Shown here: in pieces, positions 9,008 through 18,635 of the stretch
How positions within the stretch are numbered: position 1 is the stretch's first letter
Layout: every line of letters starts with the position of its first letter
Origin: Candidatus Muiribacterium halophilum
GTDB lineage: Bacteria > Muiribacteriota > Muiribacteriia > Muiribacteriales > Muiribacteriaceae
Length of the DNA: 64,000 nt
Direction: 5' to 3'
NCBI GenBank assembly: GCA_023228995.1
Contig: JALOAD010000007.1
Coordinates: 1 to 64,000 of the forward strand
Notes under the pieces: generated by a model
Databases searched by the model: none
What the model saw: the letters and a program-made list of their open reading frames with translations, nothing else
Told to the model about the DNA's origin: nothing
Position numbers and translations under genes: made by a program

Positions 9008-10009
9008 TTGAATAGTCGTGGCAGAATAAGACAATATGTTATAAAAAAATCAGCCTTTATTTTTCCTACAATTTTAGGAATAACTTTTCTAATTTTTTTA
9101 CTTATGAATTATTCAGCATCAACTTCAACACAAAGCGAAAATATATTTTACAAAAACATATCTGGGATTACTAATATTTTAAAAGAATATTTTGAATGGA
9201 TAAAAAATGTATTTACTCTGGATTTTGGTAAATCTCTCAGGGATGGAAGACCTGTATGGGATAAAATAATAGAAAGACTACCTGCAACACTTGAACTTAA
9301 TGTTTCTGCTCTTTTAATGACAATAATTATCGGCATACCTCTTGGCGTTTGGCAAGCGTATAGAATTAATTCCAAAGTAGATAAATCTTTAACTATTATA
9401 ACTTTTATATTTTATTCTATTCCAGCATTCTGGTTAGGTCTTATACTAGTTATTCTTCTTGGAGTAATATTGCCAGACATTACAAAAGAATGGTTTGGAA
9501 TTTCTTTAGGGTTACCAACTTCTGAAAGAAGAAGTCTTAATTTCATACTATATCCTAACCGTTATTCATTTTTTCAAGTTTATTGGGATAGATTCTTACA
9601 TATTTTAATACCAGCATTTACATTTTCAGTAGTAAATATAGCAACAATAGCAAGATATGTTAGAGCAAATATGATTTTGGTATTAAAAGAAGATTATATT
9701 GTAACAGCTAGATCAAAAGGTTTATCTGAAAAAAAAGTACTTTTTAAACATGCACTCAAAAATTCAATTATATCAACAGTTACTTTTATTTCGTTTTTAA
9801 TACCATCCATAATAGGATCAAGTTTTATTATTGAAGTTGTATTTTCATGGCCAGGAATTGGTCGACTCGGTTATAATTCAATACTTGCAAGAGATTATCC
9901 AGTTGTAATGGCAATTGGACTTATAATAGCTATAATAACATTGTTTTCCAATCTTTGTGCTGATATTCTCTATTATTATCTTGATCCAAGAATAAGGGTT
10001 AAAAAATGA
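9008..10009 (+). CDS. Peptide/nickel-type ABC transporter permease, DppB-like
   Basis: This 333-residue inner-membrane permease has an N-terminal TM (about 15-33), a periplasmic loop and five further TM segments. The EAA-type cytoplasmic loop ARSKGLSEKKVLFKHALKNS (about 236-255) contacts the ATPase. It starts at TTG, 12 bp after the STAS gene, with AAAGG upstream. It pairs with the DppC-like gene (ATGA overlap). No ATPase or substrate-binding gene is adjacent, so these must be supplied from elsewhere. Confidence 0.9.
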   Translation: MNSRGRIRQYVIKKSAFIFPTILGITFLIFLLMNYSASTSTQSENIFYKNISGITNILKEYFEWIKNVFTLDFGKSLRDGRPVWDKIIERLPATLELNVSALLMTIIIGIPLGVWQAYRINSKVDKSLTIITFIFYSIPAFWLGLILVILLGVILPDITKEWFGISLGLPTSERRSLNFILYPNRYSFFQVYWDRFLHILIPAFTFSVVNIATIARYVRANMILVLKEDYIVTARSKGLSEKKVLFKHALKNSIISTVTFISFLIPSIIGSSFIIEVVFSWPGIGRLGYNSILARDYPVVMAIGLIIAIITLFSNLCADILYYYLDPRIRVKK

Positions 10010-10797
10010 GAAATAATATTTTACTTTTAATAATATTATGTTTTTTAGGAATTCTTTTTATAACTGGTATTTTTTTAAGTGAAAAACAATATAATTCTAT
10101 TTCAATAATACATAGATTCAAAGCTCCTTCTACAGAATTTCTATTTGGTACAGACGCTTATGGACGAGATATTTTTTTAAGAACATCAAAAGCTCTTTTT
10201 AATACTATTAATTATGCTTTATTAGCATCTATAATTGCTATTTTTATAGGATTTTTATTAGGACTTATAGCTGGTTATTCCGGCGGTATAATTGATTTTG
10301 TAATTCAAACTTTAATAGATGTTATGATGAGTTTTCCAAGCTTTTTTCTAATACTAACAATTATTGCAGCAATGCCTCAAAATGGTTGGAATGTTATAAT
10401 AGCAATTGTATTATCAACCTGGCCAAATATAGCAAAAATAACAAGAGCTGAAATCTTAACACTTAAAAACAGAGAATTTATATTAGCAAGCTCAACTATA
10501 GGAGCTTCTTTTATAAGAATTGTATTTTATCATATTGTTCCAAACTGTATAAATTCACTTATAATAACAGGAATTTTTAGTTTTGGCGGAGCAATATTAA
10601 CTGAATCATCATTATCATTTTTAAAGCTTGGTATAAATGAAGATATTCCAACTCTTGGAAATCTTATTTCTGGAGGAAGAGATGTTCTGCGTTCATGGTG
10701 GATTTCTACTTTTCCAGGCATTGTACTTTTTTTATTAATATTTTCTGTAAACCTAGTTGGCGAAAGGATAAGAGAGTTTTTCGATCCAAAAAACTAA
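10006..10797 (+). CDS. Peptide/nickel-type ABC transporter permease, DppC-like
   Basis: This 263-residue permease has an N-terminal TM, the family motif FLFGTDAYGRDIF (about 45-57) and a TM core. The EAA loop is near 150-175, around REFILASSTIGAS. It starts inside the DppB-like gene by a 4-bp overlap and ends about 90 bp before a strong terminator. It is somewhat short for DppC. It forms the heterodimeric channel of an oligopeptide, dipeptide or nickel importer; the substrate cannot be told. Confidence 0.9.
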   Translation: MRNNILLLIILCFLGILFITGIFLSEKQYNSISIIHRFKAPSTEFLFGTDAYGRDIFLRTSKALFNTINYALLASIIAIFIGFLLGLIAGYSGGIIDFVIQTLIDVMMSFPSFFLILTIIAAMPQNGWNVIIAIVLSTWPNIAKITRAEILTLKNREFILASSTIGASFIRIVFYHIVPNCINSLIITGIFSFGGAILTESSLSFLKLGINEDIPTLGNLISGGRDVLRSWWISTFPGIVLFLLIFSVNLVGERIREFFDPKN

Positions 10798-10889
10798 CCG
10801 GTTACCTACAAATTCTAATCTGTTTTTGAATTCTAGTCGATAATTTTAGCATAGAATAACAGGTGAAAATGTTAAATGTTTGGCATCCC

Positions 10890-10919
10890 CCCCTTACAGC
10901 CATGTAAGGGGTTTTTTTT
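10890..10919 (+). terminator. Intrinsic terminator after the permease genes
   Basis: The stem CCCCTTACA/TGTAAGGGG (10890-10898, 10903-10911) has loop GCCA and is followed by seven or more T residues on the plus strand. It ends the STAS-permease unit. Confidence 0.9.
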
Positions 10920-10929
10920 ATCACAACTT

Positions 10930-11463
10930 TCAAACATTTAACACTCGAACATTTTTATCTGTTTTAATCACTTTATTAATTTTTTTGCTTATTATATAAG
11001 CTATGTATAATTTAAAAATATCAATAGGAATAAATATAAATACTATAGAAGCACTTTTTAAAAAACTCATATTTGAAATATAAGATAAAACTGTTATTCC
11101 AAATAAATAAAAAAAAGGAAAAACAATAAGTAATTTTAAAAATGTATTTTTCAATGGCAAAAATAAAGACAATGGAAACAATAAAAATCCTGTTAAAAAT
11201 CCAGCAGTCGGAGATAAAAAAGGTGCAATTCCGCTCATGCCACCAGAAAACATAGGAAATCCAACTATTCCTAATAAAAGATAAAAACTAATACTTAATA
11301 AAGCATTAGTTGGAGTAAGTATAAAACAAACAAGAAATACAAAAAATATCTGCATTGTAAATGGTATTAAAGGAGTAATAGGAAAACTCATAAATATTCC
11401 ACCTATACCAATTAGTATAGACATCATAATAATAATTATATATTCTTTTATTTTTAAATTCAT
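10930..11463 (-). CDS. BioY-family transporter (ECF S component)
   Basis: This 177-residue membrane protein has about six helices. Near the N-terminus FPITPLIPFTMQIFFVFL matches the BioY pattern of a PF/VPITLQ-like segment followed by a helix, and GFPMFSGGMSG plus SPTAGFLTGFLL match the BioY glycine-rich loops. BioY takes up biotin alone or with an ECF module. It is the last gene of the rib run, starting 4 bp after ribH without a clear ribosome binding site, so it is probably coupled. Linkage with riboflavin genes is unusual; a related vitamin cannot be excluded. Confidence 0.75.
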   Translation of the reverse strand: MNLKIKEYIIIIMMSILIGIGGIFMSFPITPLIPFTMQIFFVFLVCFILTPTNALLSISFYLLLGIVGFPMFSGGMSGIAPFLSPTAGFLTGFLLFPLSLFLPLKNTFLKLLIVFPFFYLFGITVLSYISNMSFLKSASIVFIFIPIDIFKLYIAYIISKKINKVIKTDKNVRVLNV

Positions 11464-11467
11464 ACAA

Positions 11468-11929
11468 TTAAATTGCTTTTAATACGCTTACTGTCTCTAA
11501 AGCTGTTAATGCAGCCTCAAATCCTTTATTGCCCGATTTTACACCAGCTCTCTCAAGTGCCTGTTCAGTATTATCAGTTGTAAGAACACCAAATATTACA
11601 GGAATATCAGTTTCAAGCCCTACATATGCAATTCCTTTTGAAACTTCAGCAGAAACATAGTCAAAATGAGGTGTATTCCCTCTAATAACGGCTGAAAGTG
11701 CAATTATTGCATCATGTTTTTTTGAATTTGCAATTTTTTTTGCTATCAAAGGAATTTCAAATGCTCCAGGAACTTTTATCAACTGAATATCATGTTCATT
11801 AACTCCATTTCTTATCAATCCATCAATTGCACCTTTAATTAGTTGTTCTACAATTAAAGAATTAAACCTAGAAGCAACTATAGCAACTTTTACATCCTTG
11901 CCTTCATAAATACCATTGATTTCTTTCAT
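11468..11929 (-). CDS. ribH: 6,7-dimethyl-8-ribityllumazine synthase
   Basis: This 153-residue enzyme condenses 5-amino-6-ribitylaminouracil with 3,4-dihydroxy-2-butanone 4-phosphate, the penultimate step to riboflavin. Family motifs seen are VASRFNSLI near the N-terminus, [10 protein letters not shown] (about 52-61) and [11 protein letters not shown] (about 82-92), with the catalytic His in the last. The ATG at 11929 is preferred over an upstream GTG because AAGGAG sits 5 bases before it. It lies between ribBA and the BioY gene. Confidence 0.95.
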   Translation of the reverse strand: MKEINGIYEGKDVKVAIVASRFNSLIVEQLIKGAIDGLIRNGVNEHDIQLIKVPGAFEIPLIAKKIANSKKHDAIIALSAVIRGNTPHFDYVSAEVSKGIAYVGLETDIPVIFGVLTTDNTEQALERAGVKSGNKGFEAALTALETVSVLKAI

Positions 11930-11975
11930 AAACACTCCTTGTTTTCAAATTTACTTTTTATAATAAACACATTTT

Positions 11976-13166
11976 TTATAATGTATGGCCCATTTTCTCT
12001 TTTTTTGTTTTCAGATATTTTTCATTTAATTCAGATTTTCCTACAATAATAGGTACATTTTCTTTTATAGTCATTCCATATCCTTTCAAACCTATTATTT
12101 TTTTTGGATTATTTGTCATTAAACGAATGTTTTTTATCCCAAGAAAATTTAATATCTGAGCTCCAATTCCATAATCTCTTAAATCTGCTTTAAATCCAAG
12201 TTTTTCATTTGCTTCTACCGTGTCATACCCTTTATCTTGAAGATTATATGCTTTTATTTTGTTTAAAAGACCGATTCCTCTCCCTTCCTGTCTCATATAA
12301 ACAATTACACCTCTACCTTCTTCATTTATTTTTTTCATTGCATACTCAAGTTGTTTACCACAATCACATCTTAAAGAATGAAATGCATCGCCAGTCAAAC
12401 ACTCTGAATGAACTCTTACTAATATATTATCATCTTCATCCCAAACACCTTTCACAAGTGCTACATGATGTTCGCCATTGTGCATTACTTCAAAACCAAG
12501 CATTCTAAATTCTCCAAACTGAGTTGGCATAATTGTTTCATCAATAAATCTAATTAACTTTTCTGTTTTAATTTTATAACTTATAAGATCCTGAACAGTA
12601 ACTACATCTATATTATATTTTTTGGAAAATTCTTCAATTTGTGGCATTCTAGCCATTGAACCATCTTCATTCATAATCTCACATATAACTCCAGCAGGAA
12701 AAAGCCCAGCAAGCTTACATAAATCCACAGATGCTTCTGTCTGTCCTGCTCTAACAAGAACACCTCCTTCTTTTGCTTCAAGAGGAAAAATATGGCCAGG
12801 TTTTACAAAATCCTCTGAAGAGGAATCTTTATTTCCTAACTTTCTTATAGTAACTGCTCTATCATATGCTGAAATTCCTGTTGTCACGCCATCTCTAGCT
12901 TCAACACTTACAGTAAATGCAGTTGTGTAGGGAGATGTATTATCTTTTACCATTTGTGGTATTTCAAGTCTTTTCAGATCTTTTCTTTCCATAGGAACAC
13001 AAATAAGACCTCTTGCATTTTTTGCCATAAAATTAACTAGCTCTGTTGTTGCATATTGAGCAGCAAACATTATATCACCTTCATTTTCTCTATCTTCATC
13101 ATCAACAATAATAACCATTTTTCCATTTTTAACTGCTTCTATTGCATTTTTTACTCTTTCAAACAT
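11976..13166 (-). CDS. ribBA: Bifunctional DHBP synthase / GTP cyclohydrolase II
   Basis: This is a 396-residue fusion. Residues 1-200 form the RibB domain ([10 protein letters not shown] acidic motif) that makes 3,4-dihydroxy-2-butanone 4-phosphate from ribulose 5-phosphate. Residues 205-396 form the RibA domain, with the zinc motif [19 protein letters not shown] and the RQEGRGIGL motif, opening the imidazole ring of GTP. It starts at ATG with GGAGG upstream and is the third rib gene in the run. Confidence 0.96.
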   Translation of the reverse strand: MFERVKNAIEAVKNGKMVIIVDDEDRENEGDIMFAAQYATTELVNFMAKNARGLICVPMERKDLKRLEIPQMVKDNTSPYTTAFTVSVEARDGVTTGISAYDRAVTIRKLGNKDSSSEDFVKPGHIFPLEAKEGGVLVRAGQTEASVDLCKLAGLFPAGVICEIMNEDGSMARMPQIEEFSKKYNIDVVTVQDLISYKIKTEKLIRFIDETIMPTQFGEFRMLGFEVMHNGEHHVALVKGVWDEDDNILVRVHSECLTGDAFHSLRCDCGKQLEYAMKKINEEGRGVIVYMRQEGRGIGLLNKIKAYNLQDKGYDTVEANEKLGFKADLRDYGIGAQILNFLGIKNIRLMTNNPKKIIGLKGYGMTIKENVPIIVGKSELNEKYLKTKKEKMGHTL

Positions 13167-13192
13167 AATTCCTCCAAAAAACAGGTTTTTTA

Positions 13193-13813
13193 TTACATAT
13201 ATCCAAGACTATTTAAATATTCGATAGTAATATTATTATTTTTATTAGAGGTTTTTAAAAACATATCAAATTCAACATTTATAAAATTTCCTGATTTTTT
13301 ATTTTTAAAGTTTGTCCTTTTTAATGTTTCTGGAATAATAGATATTTTTACTTTTGAATAATCATAATCTTGTACAGTAAGAGAGATTCCTTCAATAGCA
13401 ATTGAACTTCCTTTATTTAAAAAATTTTTATATTGATAAGGTATATCAAAGAAAATGTTATATCCTTTTATATCATTTGAAATATTCTTAATCTTTAAAA
13501 AACAGTCCACATGTCCAGAAACAATGTGACCATCAATTCTGTTTCCAACTTTTAAAGCTCTTTCAATATTTACAATATTTCCTGTTTTTAAAAAATTTAT
13601 ACTTGTTTTTTTTAAAGTATCATTCATTATACTGAAAACTACAACTTTAGCATTAATATATTCAACAGTTAGACAAACACCGCATACTGAAATACTATCG
13701 CCTAATTTAATTTCATTATAAAAAGACGGACTTTCCAATGTAAGTCTGCTAAATAATCCAATTCTAACAAGACTTTTCACCATTAATGTCTCTTCAATTA
13801 TTCCAGTAAACAA
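13193..13813 (-). CDS. ribE: Riboflavin synthase alpha chain
   Basis: This 206-residue protein has two homologous lumazine-binding barrels. MFTGIIEE opens the first, and GHIVSGHVD (about 94-102) marks the start of the second. It dismutates two lumazines into riboflavin and the RibH substrate. It starts at TTG with GGAGAAAG upstream, inside the ribD 3' end (16-bp overlap). Confidence 0.94.
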   Translation of the reverse strand: MFTGIIEETLMVKSLVRIGLFSRLTLESPSFYNEIKLGDSISVCGVCLTVEYINAKVVVFSIMNDTLKKTSINFLKTGNIVNIERALKVGNRIDGHIVSGHVDCFLKIKNISNDIKGYNIFFDIPYQYKNFLNKGSSIAIEGISLTVQDYDYSKVKISIIPETLKRTNFKNKKSGNFINVEFDMFLKTSNKNNNITIEYLNSLGYM

Positions 13814-14901
13814 TTTACACTTTCTCCAATATAGTTTAATAAAATATCGTCTTCTATAATTTTATGACCCAAAAATTTAAATTGAGTAAAATTATCTATA
13901 TCCACATATTCTTGTCTATCAGAACATGAAACTGAATTTTTATCTCCTGAGATTATAGGTGCAATATATACAAATATCTCGTCAAGAAGTTTTTTTTTCA
14001 AAAATTTCCCTAATGTTTTACCTCCACCTTCTAACATAAGAATTTTAACATTAAATTCTATATATAACACTCTTAAAATATTTTTAATGCTGAAATCTTC
14101 TAATTTTCTTATTATTACCCCATTATCTTTTAAAAAAAGTTCCTTTTCGCATTGAAATGCTTTAGAAAAAATTATCGTTGAAATTTTCTTGGCAGTTTTA
14201 ACTAAATTACAATCAGTTTTTATACTAAGATCTGGATCAATTACAATTCTTTTTAAATTTTTACTTTTCTTAAGTCTGATATTCAACATAGGATTATCAT
14301 TCAACACAGTATTTATTCCCACCAAAATACCATCTGCAGAAAATCTAAGATTATGCGAATGTTGTCTTGACTGATTATTAGTTATAAATTTAGATTTGAA
14401 TTTATAATCTGCAATTTTTCCATCTATAGTCTGTCCCCATTTCCCAAATATATAGGGTCTATTTTTTTTATGATTTATAAAAAAAAATCTATTAAGTAAT
14501 ATACATTCTTTCCTTAGTATATTTTTTTCAATAATTATTCTATTTTTTTTTAATTCATTATCAGAATATATTACAGAATCTATATTAGGATCTTCTATTC
14601 CATATATTACTTTTGATATTTTTTTTTCTATAATTATATCAGTACAGGGAGGAGTATTTCCGAAATGGCTACAAGGTTGGAGATTAACAAAAAGAGTTGC
14701 TCCTTCATAATTTCCAGGTTTCATAAGAGCTACTCTTTCAGCATGAAAAAATCCGTTTTCTCCATGAAATCCAGTAGATATAATTTTATTATCTTTAACT
14801 ATAATACAACCTACAAGCGGATTTGGAGAAACAATGCCCTGACCATACAAAGCTAAATCAAGACATTGTTTCATATAAAATTCTCGAAAATCACTATACA
14901 T
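13798..14901 (-). CDS. ribD: Riboflavin biosynthesis deaminase/reductase
   Basis: At 367 residues it has an N-terminal cytidine-deaminase-like domain, with zinc motifs HAERVAL and PCSHFGNTPPCTD within the first 85 residues, and a C-terminal DHFR-like reductase domain (FGKWGQTIDGKIA, GGGKTLG). Together they perform steps two and three of the pathway. The ATG at 14901 begins right at the conserved REFYMKQ region. A GTG at 14928 would add nine residues. The only SD-like sequence (AAAGGG) sits upstream of a GTTGT/ACAAC hairpin, so the start is uncertain. Confidence 0.92.
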   Translation of the reverse strand: MYSDFREFYMKQCLDLALYGQGIVSPNPLVGCIIVKDNKIISTGFHGENGFFHAERVALMKPGNYEGATLFVNLQPCSHFGNTPPCTDIIIEKKISKVIYGIEDPNIDSVIYSDNELKKNRIIIEKNILRKECILLNRFFFINHKKNRPYIFGKWGQTIDGKIADYKFKSKFITNNQSRQHSHNLRFSADGILVGINTVLNDNPMLNIRLKKSKNLKRIVIDPDLSIKTDCNLVKTAKKISTIIFSKAFQCEKELFLKDNGVIIRKLEDFSIKNILRVLYIEFNVKILMLEGGGKTLGKFLKKKLLDEIFVYIAPIISGDKNSVSCSDRQEYVDIDNFTQFKFLGHKIIEDDILLNYIGESVNCLLE

Positions 14902-14953
14902 ATAAAAAACTGTTGTAAAAAACAACACCCTTTAGACTTTAACTTTATCTTAG

Positions 14954-16093
14954 CTATTTTTCAATTGTTTCTACATTTGCTCTTGGTACTATTAATGTTT
15001 TCCCATCTTCAAGTTCAATTTCAACAACTCTAACTTTTGTCTCAGATTCTACAATTGAAAGTTCTACAGGAAGAGATTTAACTTTTACTATTTCTCCAAA
15101 ATGAGGATCTCTTATAAGTCTTACATTATCTCCAACACACATTCCAATAAACTCTTCTTCACTACAAACAGTTTTTTCTTCTTTAGGAATAGAATCTATA
15201 TTTGAATTAGTGACTATTATTTCTGGTCTCATAACTCCAGCTCTAATCTGAGTAGTTCCATTTATTGATGCTTTTTTTCCTTGGTTTTTTTTCAATAAAT
15301 CAAAGGTTTTTTGAGCCATTGCTATTTCACCAAAACCTTCGGTTGTTACTAAAGTTATACCTTTTTCTTCATGACCTGTTATTGCAACTCCAATATCATA
15401 TCCTAAAAAATTCTTAAGATCATCAGCATCAACTCCGCCTGAAATTATGCCTTTTACCCCAACTTTAATTGCTTTATTAAGAGCATCTGTGGTGACTTTA
15501 GAACCACCTACTATTATTTTGCCTTTCATTGTTTCATCTATATTAGAAGCTTCAAGTTTATCTTTAATATCTTTTACAGCAATTACAAGTTTTCCTTCAG
15601 TTTCTCCACCAATACCAAATATACCCTGAATAAACATAGCATTTGAAGTAATTATAACACCTTCTCCAGATAAAACTTCTTCTACTATTCCATCAATATA
15701 AGCATTTAATTCAACAGGAATAGGCTTTAATCTTATTATAACCTGACCAGTAATATTAGATACACTTTCTATAACACCGCTTGCTGGTGCCAATACAGGA
15801 GTCTTAAACCAGCCAAAAAGGCCTCTTGACTGAGCTATCATTTCTCCTTTTTCTACAGATTCACCTTCTTTTTTTAACATTAATTCATGTAATTCTTCAG
15901 GTGCTATTGACAATATATTAACAACATTCAAAGGAACAACATTTCCTGGAAGTTCTGTTTTTGCAACTATATCTTCTGATTTAACTTTATCTCCTTTTTT
16001 TACAAGAATATTGCCTTTTAAAGGTAATCTTCTCTCCTTGATAACAACTGTATTAGGAGTAACTTTCAATCCTGGTGTATAAGCATGTGCCAT
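14954..16093 (-). CDS. Barrel-sandwich (RnfC-like N-terminal) protein of the MutL-linked cluster
   Basis: This 379-residue soluble protein is unnamed to me. Residues 20-125 look like a split lipoyl/barrel-sandwich fold (LPLKGNILVKKGDKVKSEDI and TPVLAPASGVIESVSNITGQ), as in the N-terminus of RnfC or in biotinyl proteins, but no modifiable lysine motif is evident. A middle alpha/beta domain contains IISGGVDADDLKNFLGYD. Residues about 315-379 resemble a KOW/SH3-like barrel (VGDNVRLIRDPHFGEIVKV). It follows the MutL-like ATPase by 23 bp, and both are near-certain partners. Function unknown. Confidence 0.7.
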   Translation of the reverse strand: MAHAYTPGLKVTPNTVVIKERRLPLKGNILVKKGDKVKSEDIVAKTELPGNVVPLNVVNILSIAPEELHELMLKKEGESVEKGEMIAQSRGLFGWFKTPVLAPASGVIESVSNITGQVIIRLKPIPVELNAYIDGIVEEVLSGEGVIITSNAMFIQGIFGIGGETEGKLVIAVKDIKDKLEASNIDETMKGKIIVGGSKVTTDALNKAIKVGVKGIISGGVDADDLKNFLGYDIGVAITGHEEKGITLVTTEGFGEIAMAQKTFDLLKKNQGKKASINGTTQIRAGVMRPEIIVTNSNIDSIPKEEKTVCSEEEFIGMCVGDNVRLIRDPHFGEIVKVKSLPVELSIVESETKVRVVEIELEDGKTLIVPRANVETIEK

Positions 16094-16116
16094 TATATTC
16101 TCTCCTTCAATCTATA

Positions 16117-17961
16117 TTATCTTTCAAAACCTGGATAAAGACTCATTTCTGTATACCATTTTTTTAAAGATTTTATTCTTTCCTCACTTGATTCAGGCAA
16201 GTTAAATGGTCGTCTTCCCCTTGTATCAACAATAACTCCAACTGTTCCACCATGTACTTTGGAAACAACTTCATTTCCTTTTCCAGCACCCATATCAAAT
16301 TCTTTTGTAGGTATAACAGTAATTGAAGCTATTTCACAAATTCCAAGTGGAAATACTTTTATTTCTCCAAAAGGAATTGATGCTTTTTCTTCTTTTCCAT
16401 CTTTATATTTCAAACTAACTTCAACACAAGGTTTTCCATATTTGGAATTACCAACAGGTGCAACACAAGTTCCAAGATATATAAGACAATCTTTTTCAAA
16501 TACCTGAGTCGCAGCTTCAGGATGAACTTCTGATAAAACTCCAAGCTGTGGCATCATAAATATTGAATCTACAGTTAAAGTAGTTATACCTTCAGGCAAA
16601 AATGAATCAATAAGCATCATAGCTGACTGATTTCTTCTTGGAGCATGTGATAAAACTCCACCGCTTCCAATTATCATATCAAGATTTATCATATTAACTA
16701 AAGTTAGATTTTCTTCTTCCTGACAAAACATATCAGATACTGTTCTTTGTTTTTGAACACCTTTTAATCCAACAGCAAGCGATTTATGTTGTTCAAATGA
16801 AAGTCTTAAAGCTTCTCTAGCAATTGCCTGTTCAAACATTAATTCTTCAAGAAGAGAAGGAATTGTTGTAGGTCTAATCATTTTATTTTTAACTTTATTT
16901 CTTAATTCAGCCTCATCCATTTTAAATGGAATCCATCTTAATACATTATCAAGTCCTGCTTCTGTAAATACATTTGATATTGAATATGACATGCCAAGAT
17001 TTGCAGAAACTGTTCTATTAAAAATAGTTCCTTTTTCATTTTCAGCTTCATCTGATTTAAACACAGAAAACACATCGGTTGTAGCTCCACCTATATCAAC
17101 ACCAACTACTTCTATATTATGTATATCTGCAATTGTTTCCATAATTTTACCAACAGCTCCAGGGGTAGGCATTATATCAACATCAGTCATTTTCATAAGT
17201 TTTTTATAACCAGGTGCCTGAGCCATAACATGTTCAAGAAACTGAACCTGGATTTTAAGTCTTGAAGGCATAAGATTTTCTCTTTCCATTGTAGGTCTTA
17301 GATTATCTGTTATATCAAGAGATACTTTTTCTTTTAAAATTTCTTCTATTTCTCCAATCGCATCTTTATTACCTGCATAAATTACTGGAAGTTTATAAGA
17401 GCTTCCTAGTCTAGGTCTTGGATCAGCTGCTGCAATTATTTCACCAAGTTCAGTAACATGTTTTATTGTCCCACCATCAACTCCACCAGATAAAAGTATC
17501 ATATCTGGTCGAAGGTTTCTAATTCTCTGAATTTTTTCATGAGGTCTTCTTCCATCATTATTGGCAATAGTATCCATAACTATTGCTCCAGCACCAAGTG
17601 CTGCTCTTGCAGCAGATTCAGCAGTCATTGATTTTACAACCCCAGCAACCATCATCTGCAATCCACCACCTGCTGAACTTGTAGAAATATATAAATCTAT
17701 ACCTTTTTCATCTGTTTTTTCCTTTATAAATTTACCATTTTCAATTATTTTTATTCCTCTAAGTTCTTCAAGTTCAGTAACTGCATTAAGAACTCCAGCT
17801 GTAACATCTTCTACAGGTGCTTCAACTGTTGTTGGTGCTTCACCTCTTGTTACAAGTCTATACTCATCTCCCTGTTTTTCAATAAGAATAGCCTTTGTAG
17901 TGGTTGAACCGCAATCTGTAGCTACGATCCTAGTTATTTTATTTTTATCAAACTTTGCCAT
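16117..17961 (-). CDS. MutL/GlmL-type ASKHA ATPase (glutamate-mutase reactivase-like)
   Basis: This 614-residue cytosolic protein has actin-fold ATP-binding motifs: phosphate-1 ATDCGSTTTKAIL (about 14-26), VVGVDIGGATTDVFSV (about 290-305), and GGVDGG and GSGGVLSHAP loops. It fits the family annotated as methylaspartate mutase accessory protein (MutL/GlmL), which reactivates a B12 mutase. However, no mutase subunits (glmS/glmE) occur here, and its neighbours are membrane proteins. I infer a different client, perhaps energy-dependent remodelling of the membrane complex. Start ATG with AGGAG; overlaps the preceding gene by 14 bp. Confidence 0.82.
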   Translation of the reverse strand: MAKFDKNKITRIVATDCGSTTTKAILIEKQGDEYRLVTRGEAPTTVEAPVEDVTAGVLNAVTELEELRGIKIIENGKFIKEKTDEKGIDLYISTSSAGGGLQMMVAGVVKSMTAESAARAALGAGAIVMDTIANNDGRRPHEKIQRIRNLRPDMILLSGGVDGGTIKHVTELGEIIAAADPRPRLGSSYKLPVIYAGNKDAIGEIEEILKEKVSLDITDNLRPTMERENLMPSRLKIQVQFLEHVMAQAPGYKKLMKMTDVDIMPTPGAVGKIMETIADIHNIEVVGVDIGGATTDVFSVFKSDEAENEKGTIFNRTVSANLGMSYSISNVFTEAGLDNVLRWIPFKMDEAELRNKVKNKMIRPTTIPSLLEELMFEQAIAREALRLSFEQHKSLAVGLKGVQKQRTVSDMFCQEEENLTLVNMINLDMIIGSGGVLSHAPRRNQSAMMLIDSFLPEGITTLTVDSIFMMPQLGVLSEVHPEAATQVFEKDCLIYLGTCVAPVGNSKYGKPCVEVSLKYKDGKEEKASIPFGEIKVFPLGICEIASITVIPTKEFDMGAGKGNEVVSKVHGGTVGVIVDTRGRRPFNLPESSEERIKSLKKWYTEMSLYPGFER

Positions 17962-18241
17962 TCTTCACTCCTTTTTGTTTTTCTCTTTCTATTCTTTCAA
18001 TTTCTTTAATTACAATCTCAATACCATCTCTTTCTTCAAGTATTTTTTGTAAAATATCATAGCTTTTAAAACTTCTAATAAGACTTACAACTGGTTTAAA
18101 AACAAGCATTGCCTGACTGCCAATAAAAGAAAGAGGTCTATATGCTTCTAAAAATAATATTGCTGGCACTGTCATATTACGATTTACAACCATGTTTGCA
18201 AGTTCTGTAATAGTTTCAAGTTCTTTTTCACTTATTTTCAT
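17948..18241 (-). CDS. Small conserved-looking protein between PH-like gene and MutL-like ATPase
   Basis: This 97-residue mostly helical protein has a hydrophobic stretch (about 24-55, VPAILFLEAYRPLSFIGSQA) that may be an amphipathic or re-entrant membrane segment, and a charged C-terminus rich in Glu and Lys. It overlaps both neighbours by 14 bp, a sign of translational coupling and a fixed stoichiometry. I do not recognise the family. Confidence 0.7.
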   Translation of the reverse strand: MKISEKELETITELANMVVNRNMTVPAILFLEAYRPLSFIGSQAMLVFKPVVSLIRSFKSYDILQKILEERDGIEIVIKEIERIEREKQKGVKNGKV

Positions 18242-18635
18242 TTATTATCCTATCAAGAATCTCTCTTATTTCTGAAATATCCTCTTTTTTTATAAACAAT
18301 CTTATTCCTCTAACTGTATCTTTTACCATTGTACTTAAAAATAAACCATTTTTCCATTTTTTTATTCTATAAAACCTTGTCAAATCTATTTCTTTTTTTT
18401 GAAATACTCCTGAAACCGTTATTTTTTTATCTTTTTCAGATAAATCATAATTAAAAGGAAAATAAACTTCTTTAAAATATATTATTACAAAAACAGAAAA
18501 AAGAAATACAACTTTATTGGGAATCCAGAATGAACTTAAGTAAAAACAAAGTATCAGCATCAGAGTAACTGATACTGATACTAATAAATTTTCTTTTAAA
18601 AAACTATATTTCCACTTAATATTTTTTTTTTTCAT
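18228..18635 (-). CDS. Two-TM protein with a PH-like domain
   Basis: This 135-residue protein has two adjacent membrane segments (about 15-33 and 40-55). A beta-rich cytosolic tail follows (DKKITVSGVFQKKEIDLTRF), the look of bacterial PH-domain membrane proteins. Its start codon overlaps the stop of the preceding gene by one base, and its end overlaps the next gene. Function unknown; it is a component of the eight-gene membrane cluster. Confidence 0.65.
   Translation of the reverse strand: MKKKNIKWKYSFLKENLLVSVSVTLMLILCFYLSSFWIPNKVVFLFSVFVIIYFKEVYFPFNYDLSEKDKKITVSGVFQKKEIDLTRFYRIKKWKNGLFLSTMVKDTVRGIRLFIKKEDISEIREILDRIINENK

Noticed and set aside
14902-14953. FMN riboswitch before ribD
   Set aside because: The gap is too short and shows only a small GTTGT/ACAAC hairpin; the rib genes continue from the upstream operon.
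16117-17961. Reading the ATPase as proof of glutamate fermentation by the methylaspartate pathway
   Set aside because: The mutase subunits and methylaspartate ammonia-lyase are not in the window; the neighbours are membrane proteins.
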